Below, one piece after another: positions 14,961-18,390 of a stretch of 18,390 nt of DNA. The DNA lies in assembly GCA_045603745.1 (NCBI GenBank), contig JAZUMQ010000046.1, forward strand, positions 1-18,390. Reading direction: 5' to 3'. The notes beneath the pieces were generated by a model. It saw only the letters and a list, made by a program, of their open reading frames with translations. It did not search any database and had not been told where the DNA came from. Both the position numbers and the translations under genes were made by a program. Numbering within the stretch: position 1 is the first letter of the stretch; the number at the start of each line of letters is the position of its first letter. The stretch comes from RGIG995 sp045603745 (GTDB lineage Bacteria; Bacillota; Clostridia; Oscillospirales; UBA644).

Positions 14961-15155
14961 TCACTTCGCTGCTTCGTTGTTCATTTTCAGAACCTGCTTA
15001 CCGTCATAGTAACCGCAAGCTTTGCAAACACGGTGAGAAAGAACGTATTCGCCACAGTTGGGGCATTGAACCATGCCGGGCATATCGAGCTTCCAAACGC
15101 TGGAACGTCTCTTATGCTTTCTCTGTTTCGAGACCTTTTTCTTCGGTGCGATCAT
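14961..15155 (-). CDS. rpmF: Large ribosomal subunit protein L32, zinc-binding form
   Basis: 64 aa. It is a component of the 50S subunit. The N-terminus (APKKKVSKQRKHKRRS) is the classical L32 start. A zinc ribbon is complete, with C31, C34, C44 and C47 (CPNCGEYVLSHRVCKACG), so this is the zinc-dependent form. AGGAGGTG lies 5 nt before the ATG. It is 38 nt downstream of yceD, the pairing seen across bacteria. The 119-nt gap to the radical SAM gene holds an imperfect GAAAC/GTTTC stem but no T run, so read-through into the downstream genes is expected. Confidence 0.98.
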   Translation of the reverse strand: MIAPKKKVSKQRKHKRRSSVWKLDMPGMVQCPNCGEYVLSHRVCKACGYYDGKQVLKMNNEAAK

Positions 15156-15193
15156 TGGTGGACACCTCCTGTTTCCAATATCAAATTATAAAC

Positions 15194-15622
15194 TCAGTTG
15201 TTGCACCCGCAATCCCCGTCGTTGAGATTTTTCCCACAGGACGGACACAATCCAAGGCAATCTTCCTTACAAAGTATTTTGGTAGGAAGGGCGAGGACCA
15301 ATGCGTCGTAAGCGGTTTTCTCCAGGTCGATCTTCCCATTTTCCACCGCAACGGAGTCGTCGTCCGACGATTCCAAAGTAAGTACGGTTTTCAATTCGGC
15401 TTGAAGGGGAAGAACGGCATCTTCCAGACACCGATCGCAGGGAGCGATACAAGTGCCAGAAACGGTGGCGCGGAAGGTCATGACGCCGACGACATTGCGA
15501 AGTTTTCCGATGACGCGGACTTCGGTGAAAGAAGGTTCCGTAGCGGATAGGTCAACCTGCTCGTCAAAGAGCAAGCTCTCCCCTTCGCTGCGGCTGAAGT
15601 CGTTAATATCCAAAAACCGCAT
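15194..15622 (-). CDS. yceD: YceD family (DUF177) protein linked to rRNA accumulation
   Basis: 142 aa. I chose the ATG at 15622, which has AAAGGAG 8 nt upstream; the in-frame start ten codons earlier has no such site. Family features are the central CIAPCDRCLEDAVLPLQ and the Cys-rich end CKEDCLGLCPSCGKNLNDGDCGC. Cysteines 58, 62, 65, 118, 122, 126, 129, 138 and 140 suggest metal binding. Its partner rpmF follows directly. In E. coli and in plants DUF177 proteins are connected with 23S rRNA processing or accumulation; the molecular activity is not settled. It heads the operon yceD-rpmF-DUF512-der-plsY. Confidence 0.93.
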   Translation of the reverse strand: MRFLDINDFSRSEGESLLFDEQVDLSATEPSFTEVRVIGKLRNVVGVMTFRATVSGTCIAPCDRCLEDAVLPLQAELKTVLTLESSDDDSVAVENGKIDLEKTAYDALVLALPTKILCKEDCLGLCPSCGKNLNDGDCGCNN

Positions 15623-15667
15623 ATCGGGAACTCCTTTCTTGTGTCGGTGCAAAACGCATACTTATAT

Positions 15668-15695
15668 ATTATACCACAAATTTTCAGAATGTCAA
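15668..15695 (-). promoter_or_regulatory. Sigma-A promoter of the yceD-rpmF operon
   Basis: On the minus strand, TTGACA (15695-15690) and TATAAT (15673-15668) have a 16-nt spacer. It begins only 19 nt after the galK stop codon, and I see no terminator between them. Confidence 0.8.
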
Positions 15696-15713
15696 GTAGT
15701 AAAATTGGAAAAT

Positions 15714-16895
15714 TTATTTGACCTCTCTACCGCCGTCGCAAGCGGAAGAGATGTAGAATTCCCCGGTAAATCCGGTGCGTTCTTTATAATTCTTTCCAAC
15801 TTCTTTGATGAAATAATCCACTGCATCATCGGCAACAATGCTGACGGTGCAACCTCCGAAGCCGGCGCCGGTCATACGGGAACCGATACAACCTTCGATC
15901 TTGAGAGATTCTTCCACCATGACGTCCAGATTCAATCCGGTCACTTCGTACAGATCGCGCAAGGAAATATGAGACGCGGTCATTAAATGACCGAAAGCGT
16001 GGAGATCTCCGGTGTTGAGGGCTTCGATGGACTTAAGAACACGATCACATTCATAAACTACGTGTTCCGCACGGCGGCGTTCCACTTCGTTTTGAATGAG
16101 ATGCTTGGATTCTTCAAACTGAGCCACGGAAATGGCACGCAAGCAATCCGCTTCGGGATAAGCGATCTGCAACTGTTTCAGAGCAGATTCACATTCCGCA
16201 CGGCGTTCGTTGTATTTGGAATCCGCAAGTCCGCGCTTTTTCTTGGTATTTCCAACGATGATTTTATATCCGTCAAGAATCAGGGGAACATATTGGAAAT
16301 CCAAGGTTTTGCAATCAAGGAAGATCGCCTGATCCTTTTTCCCCATAGCGCTGGCAAACTGATCCATGATACCGCAGTTAACACCACAGTAAACAATTTC
16401 CGCTTCCTGAGACAATTTTGCCATTTCGATCATATCGACCGGTTCGGTAATCCCCTTAGCCTCGTTGGAGAAGGTGGCAAGGGTCAGAGCCATAACTACT
16501 TCGATGGCGGCGGAAGAAGAAAGCCCAGCCCCCAGAGGAACGGTATCGTGATAAAGAATATCGCAGGAGCAGATCTCGTATCCGTGGTTTTGCAACACGT
16601 AAGCAACTCCGGCCTGATAATTCCCCCATTTGAGGTCTTTGTAGGAATCCAGTTTTTCGAGATCCAACTCTACCCGGTCGGGAAGATCAGTGGCAGCGAG
16701 ACGGATCTTTCCGCTATTGGTCTTACGGACGATAATATGAGATGCGTGCTCCAAAGCCGCAGGAAACACAAAACCACCGTTATAGTCAGTGTGTTCGCCG
16801 ATCATATTGACCCGTCCGGGAGAAACGAACATACGGACGTCGGACGCGTCTCCTCCGTAGAGTTCAAGAAACTTCGTAAGCAATTCTTGGTTCAC
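15714..16895 (-). CDS. galK: Galactokinase
   Basis: 393 aa, normal length for this GHMP kinase. It phosphorylates galactose at C1 in the Leloir pathway. The galactokinase signature PGRVNMIGEHTDYNGG is at 26-41. The ATP-binding motif PLGAGLSSSAAIEV follows near 120-133, and the third GHMP motif MTGAGFGGCTVSIV lies near 343-356. The start codon is GTG, preceded by AAAGGAAG about 10 nt upstream. It has its own consensus promoter. galT, galE and a galactose transporter are not in the window, so the gene sits apart from a pathway operon here. No operator for a Gal repressor was recognised. Since no terminator separates it from yceD, galactokinase transcripts may run into the ribosomal operon. Confidence 0.97.
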   Translation of the reverse strand: MNQELLTKFLELYGGDASDVRMFVSPGRVNMIGEHTDYNGGFVFPAALEHASHIIVRKTNSGKIRLAATDLPDRVELDLEKLDSYKDLKWGNYQAGVAYVLQNHGYEICSCDILYHDTVPLGAGLSSSAAIEVVMALTLATFSNEAKGITEPVDMIEMAKLSQEAEIVYCGVNCGIMDQFASAMGKKDQAIFLDCKTLDFQYVPLILDGYKIIVGNTKKKRGLADSKYNERRAECESALKQLQIAYPEADCLRAISVAQFEESKHLIQNEVERRRAEHVVYECDRVLKSIEALNTGDLHAFGHLMTASHISLRDLYEVTGLNLDVMVEESLKIEGCIGSRMTGAGFGGCTVSIVADDAVDYFIKEVGKNYKERTGFTGEFYISSACDGGREVK

Positions 16896-16932
16896 GGTAT
16901 AATAACTTCCTTTCTAAACTATATACGGATTT

Positions 16933-16961
16933 ATTATACACTATTTTATCAAAAATGTCAA
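16933..16961 (-). promoter_or_regulatory. Sigma-A promoter of galK
   Basis: On the minus strand, TTGACA (16961-16956) and TATAAT (16938-16933) are both consensus, with a 17-nt spacer. The leader before the GTG start is about 30 nt. Confidence 0.85.
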
Positions 16962-16988
16962 GGTTCAATTGCAACAAATATAGGAATC

Positions 16989-17375
16989 TTAAAGAATATT
17001 TTCCCAGGTAGGACGGTGGGTTTCGGAAAGTTCTTTCAAGGTGCGGGAAAGGTCGGACAAGGCCTCCAAAGCCGGAGAAACATCTCCCTCTTCTGCCAGT
17101 TGGTCTGCCCGGGACAAAGCACGCTGGATTTCATGAATCCGGGCATCGTTAACAAAAATTCCGAGAAAAGGACGATGATGCTCGAAATCCGAGATCAAGT
17201 TATCAAGAAGCTGAAGTCCTTCTTTCTCCCTACTTTCTTCCGATAAAGCATTGCAAACCTCGTCTGCCTGCAACGCCAAATCTTCCGCGACCCTTCCCAA
17301 GGAAAGTTGGCTAACAGAAACGAAGAACAACAAAGCCACAGCAACGCCCAACGCCGAAACAAACCGACTGATCAT
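16989..17375 (-). CDS. DUF4363 family membrane-anchored protein
   Basis: 128 aa. I chose the ATG at 17375: GGGAGGA lies 6 nt upstream and the ATG overlaps the DUF421 stop codon as ATGA. Residues 6-24 are a hydrophobic anchor (ALGVAVALLFFVSVSQL). The rest is helical and acidic, with ALSEESREKEGLQLLDNL, FVNDARIHEIQRALSRADQL and LSDLSRTLKELSE, the pattern of DUF4363 proteins that follow DUF421 genes in Clostridia. The function is unknown. The overlap and conserved pairing suggest that it acts together with the DUF421 protein at the membrane, possibly as a small accessory subunit. There is no terminator before the galK promoter. Confidence 0.8.
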   Translation of the reverse strand: MISRFVSALGVAVALLFFVSVSQLSLGRVAEDLALQADEVCNALSEESREKEGLQLLDNLISDFEHHRPFLGIFVNDARIHEIQRALSRADQLAEEGDVSPALEALSDLSRTLKELSETHRPTWENIL

Positions 17376-18013
17376 GAAACGTCCTCCCGACAGATACAAG
17401 TATAACGTCCGGCTATTTCATAGAGAAGAAAAACACGTTTTGCTTCGGTCACCCCTTCTTTTGAGAGAATTGCCGCAAGCGCACCGTCATCGATTCCTCG
17501 GCGGTGAAGATTTTCCTGAACGGGAACCCCATCGGCAATCAAGATCAGGGGAAGTGTTTTTTGAGTAGCACCTTTTTTGGGAATCACGCTGACCTTTCCG
17601 TCGGTTTCCAGAACACAATATTTCACATCTTCCACCGCCATCAACCCCTTTTGGCGCAATTCTTCCATCAATTCCCCCACGGTCATCTGGGATTTTTTCA
17701 TTTCCCTCTGGTCGATTTTTCCGTCGTCGATCAACACCGAATACCGTCCCCCCAACATTCGATTAAAGAAGGGAACTTTAAGGGTGAGAAAAGAAAAAAA
17801 GATTTCCAATACCACTAAGGTAATCATCGGAATAACACTGTAAACAAGAGGCATTTCCAGATCCTGCATACACAAGGTTGCAAGATCGGAAATCAGCAGG
17901 GTGATCACTAATTCCGCCGGTTCCAACTCCCCGATCTGCCGCTTGCCCATGCACCGCAAAGCGGTAATGGTAAGCACGTATAAAATTGCAGTCCGAATCA
18001 ATGCGATTGCCAT
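17372..18013 (-). CDS. DUF421 (YetF/YcaP family) membrane protein
   Basis: 213 aa. I chose the ATG at 18013 because AAAGGTG lies 7 nt upstream; the ATG at 18034 has no ribosome binding site. Three N-terminal membrane helices (about 4-20, 34-50, 56-80) frame the family motif MGKRQIGELEPAELVITLLI. The YetF cytoplasmic domain follows (YSVLIDDGKIDQREMKKSQM, VGELMEELRQKG, KYCVLETDGKVSVIP). Members form tetramers in B. subtilis YetF; the biochemical role is unclear. A related DUF421 protein, 2Duf, is reported to raise spore heat resistance, so a role in spores is possible but unproven here. It is followed by DUF4363 with a 4-nt overlap. An insertion sequence end lies about 75 nt upstream of the start and may have replaced the native promoter. 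Confidence 0.9.
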   Translation of the reverse strand: MAIALIRTAILYVLTITALRCMGKRQIGELEPAELVITLLISDLATLCMQDLEMPLVYSVIPMITLVVLEIFFSFLTLKVPFFNRMLGGRYSVLIDDGKIDQREMKKSQMTVGELMEELRQKGLMAVEDVKYCVLETDGKVSVIPKKGATQKTLPLILIADGVPVQENLHRRGIDDGALAAILSKEGVTEAKRVFLLYEIAGRYTCICREDVS

Positions 18014-18109
18014 AACAAACACCTTTCGCCACATTTTTGTTTAGTTTGAGCGAAGACAAAAAAAATATGCACCTTGAAAAATTGAAGTGACCCCCAAAGT
18101 TTAGACAAA

Positions 18110-18118
18110 ATTATATCA
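18110..18118 (-). promoter_or_regulatory. Outward extended -10 element in the IS terminus
   Basis: The minus strand reads TGATATAAT (18118-18110), a full extended -10, pointing out of the element toward DUF421. No -35 consensus lies at 16-18 nt. The predicted start near 18103 is about 90 nt from the DUF421 start codon. Confidence 0.4.
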
Positions 18119-18133
18119 AGTTAGATTGCTGTT

Positions 18134-18164
18134 GAATGAGTCCGGTACTGTACCGGACTCATTC
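18134..18164. repeat. 14-bp perfect hairpin with 3-nt loop in the IS 3' region
   Basis: Positions 18134-18147 are the exact reverse complement of 18151-18164, with loop CTG. There is no T run on either strand. It may block read-through into or out of the transposase gene or serve as a recognition structure for transposition. Confidence 0.7.
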
Positions 18165-18177
18165 CAGACTGTCGAAG

Positions 18178-18214
18178 AACCTGCTGTTTACGAATATGCA
18201 ACAGCAGGTTCTTC
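18178..18214. repeat. 12-bp hairpin overlapping the transposase stop codon
   Basis: GAACCTGCTGTT (18178-18189) pairs with AACAGCAGGTTC (18201-18212). The loop is 11 nt. On the plus strand TTCTTTGTTTTT follows, so it can terminate transcription entering the element from the DUF421 side. On the minus strand it covers the last codons of the transposase. Confidence 0.65.
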
Positions 18215-18390
18215 TTTGTTTTTAGTTAAGAATTGGAAAACGTGAATACAAAACGTTGTATATTGCCCGGAAACCGGGGGCTTTGCCTTCCAGATTGCCA
18301 GCTTTTTTAGGTTCATGGCAGCGAATTTCAGCCTCACCCACTTGCTTACCTGGGTCAGGCCTCTGTACTGCGTGTATCGCATGCCGTGTT
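18188..18390 (-). CDS. Transposase, C-terminal part only (IS1182-like)
   Basis: The last 66 residues are visible and the frame stays open to the window edge, so the gene starts outside. HGMRYTQYRGLTQVSKW followed by LKFAAMNLKKLAIWK is the characteristic end of IS1182-family DDE transposases, where a conserved Tyr/Arg block precedes a hydrophobic helix with NLKKL. The catalytic DDE residues would lie in the missing part, except possibly the final ones. The last residues (EEPAVAYS) are encoded by the hairpin at 18178-18214. Intact or decayed status cannot be judged here. The family call rests on this C-terminal pattern. Confidence 0.7.
   Translation of the reverse strand, partial: HGMRYTQYRGLTQVSKWVRLKFAAMNLKKLAIWKAKPPVSGQYTTFCIHVFQFLTKNKEEPAVAYS

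Larger units (their letters stand above)
18088..18390 (-). mobile_element. End of an IS1182-like insertion sequence, continuing past the window
   Basis: The element is read on the minus strand. It comprises the 3' end of a transposase gene, two strong hairpins (18134-18164 and 18178-18214) and a probable terminal repeat. The terminus is TGACCCCCAAAGTTTAGACA (18088-18107), a sequence type common at IS ends and in fact most like IS3-family ends. The other end and any target duplication lie outside the window, so the exact boundary is a guess; it could be a few bases further left. Confidence 0.65.

Noticed and set aside
15987..17246. 419-codon open frame on the plus strand, antisense to galK and DUF4363
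   Set aside because: It runs through the galK coding region, its promoter and the next gene. The translation is of low plausibility and has no start signal. It is a codon-usage artefact.
1..18390. Defence system, toxin-antitoxin pair, prophage or biosynthetic cluster
   Set aside because: I looked for these on both strands. All long reading frames are accounted for by core genes, except the IS end. No nuclease, integrase, toxin or assembly-line enzyme is present.

Overview
The window looks like chromosomal DNA of a spore-forming member of the Clostridia, probably Oscillospiraceae or a near relative. The evidence is Gram-positive style ribosome binding sites (AAGGAG, AGGAGG), near-consensus sigma-A promoters, many intrinsic terminators, a SipL-type DUF3794 plus LysM spore protein, a DUF421/DUF4363 pair, and a yceD-rpmF / radical SAM DUF512 / der / plsY block. 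Most of it is ordinary core genome. The right edge is the end of an insertion sequence.

Left part (1-3830), minus strand. A secreted, membrane-anchored protein with a fibronectin type III domain has its own promoter and terminator. Upstream of it on the same strand is a separate unit: a small membrane-anchored protein, then the Y-family polymerase gene dinB (coupled by a 4-nt overlap, TTG start), then a short remnant of a NahK-like sugar kinase.

Middle part (3830-10490), plus strand. A perfect-spacing sigma-A promoter drives a structured leader that ends in a strong terminator. Immediately after it comes a CNNM/CorC-type (DUF21-CBS-CorC_HlyC) membrane protein with no other visible promoter, so this leader is the best candidate for an unrecognised cis-regulatory RNA. 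Next are the SipL-like spore morphogenesis protein, rpsO with a structured leader, pnp preceded by a 19-bp hairpin that resembles an RNase III site, and a GNAT acetyltransferase. The terminator after the acetyltransferase probably also serves the convergent lipid kinase gene.

Right part (10490-18040), minus strand. A diacylglycerol-kinase family gene has its own promoter, an inverted repeat just upstream of the -35, and a terminator-like hairpin right at the transcript start. Then, in transcription order from the right, come DUF421 and DUF4363 (4-nt overlap), galK with its own promoter, and the operon yceD-rpmF-DUF512 radical SAM-der-plsY. That operon links ribosome assembly (L32, Der) to phospholipid synthesis (PlsY).

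Right edge (18088-18390). This is the 3' end of an IS1182-like transposase gene and a probable IS terminus about 75 bp upstream of the DUF421 start. An extended -10 element in the terminus points at DUF421.

No tRNA, rRNA or CRISPR array was seen, and no defence system. The strongest leads for something undescribed are the CNNM/CorC leader RNA, the pnp leader hairpin and the promoter-proximal attenuator of the lipid kinase gene.
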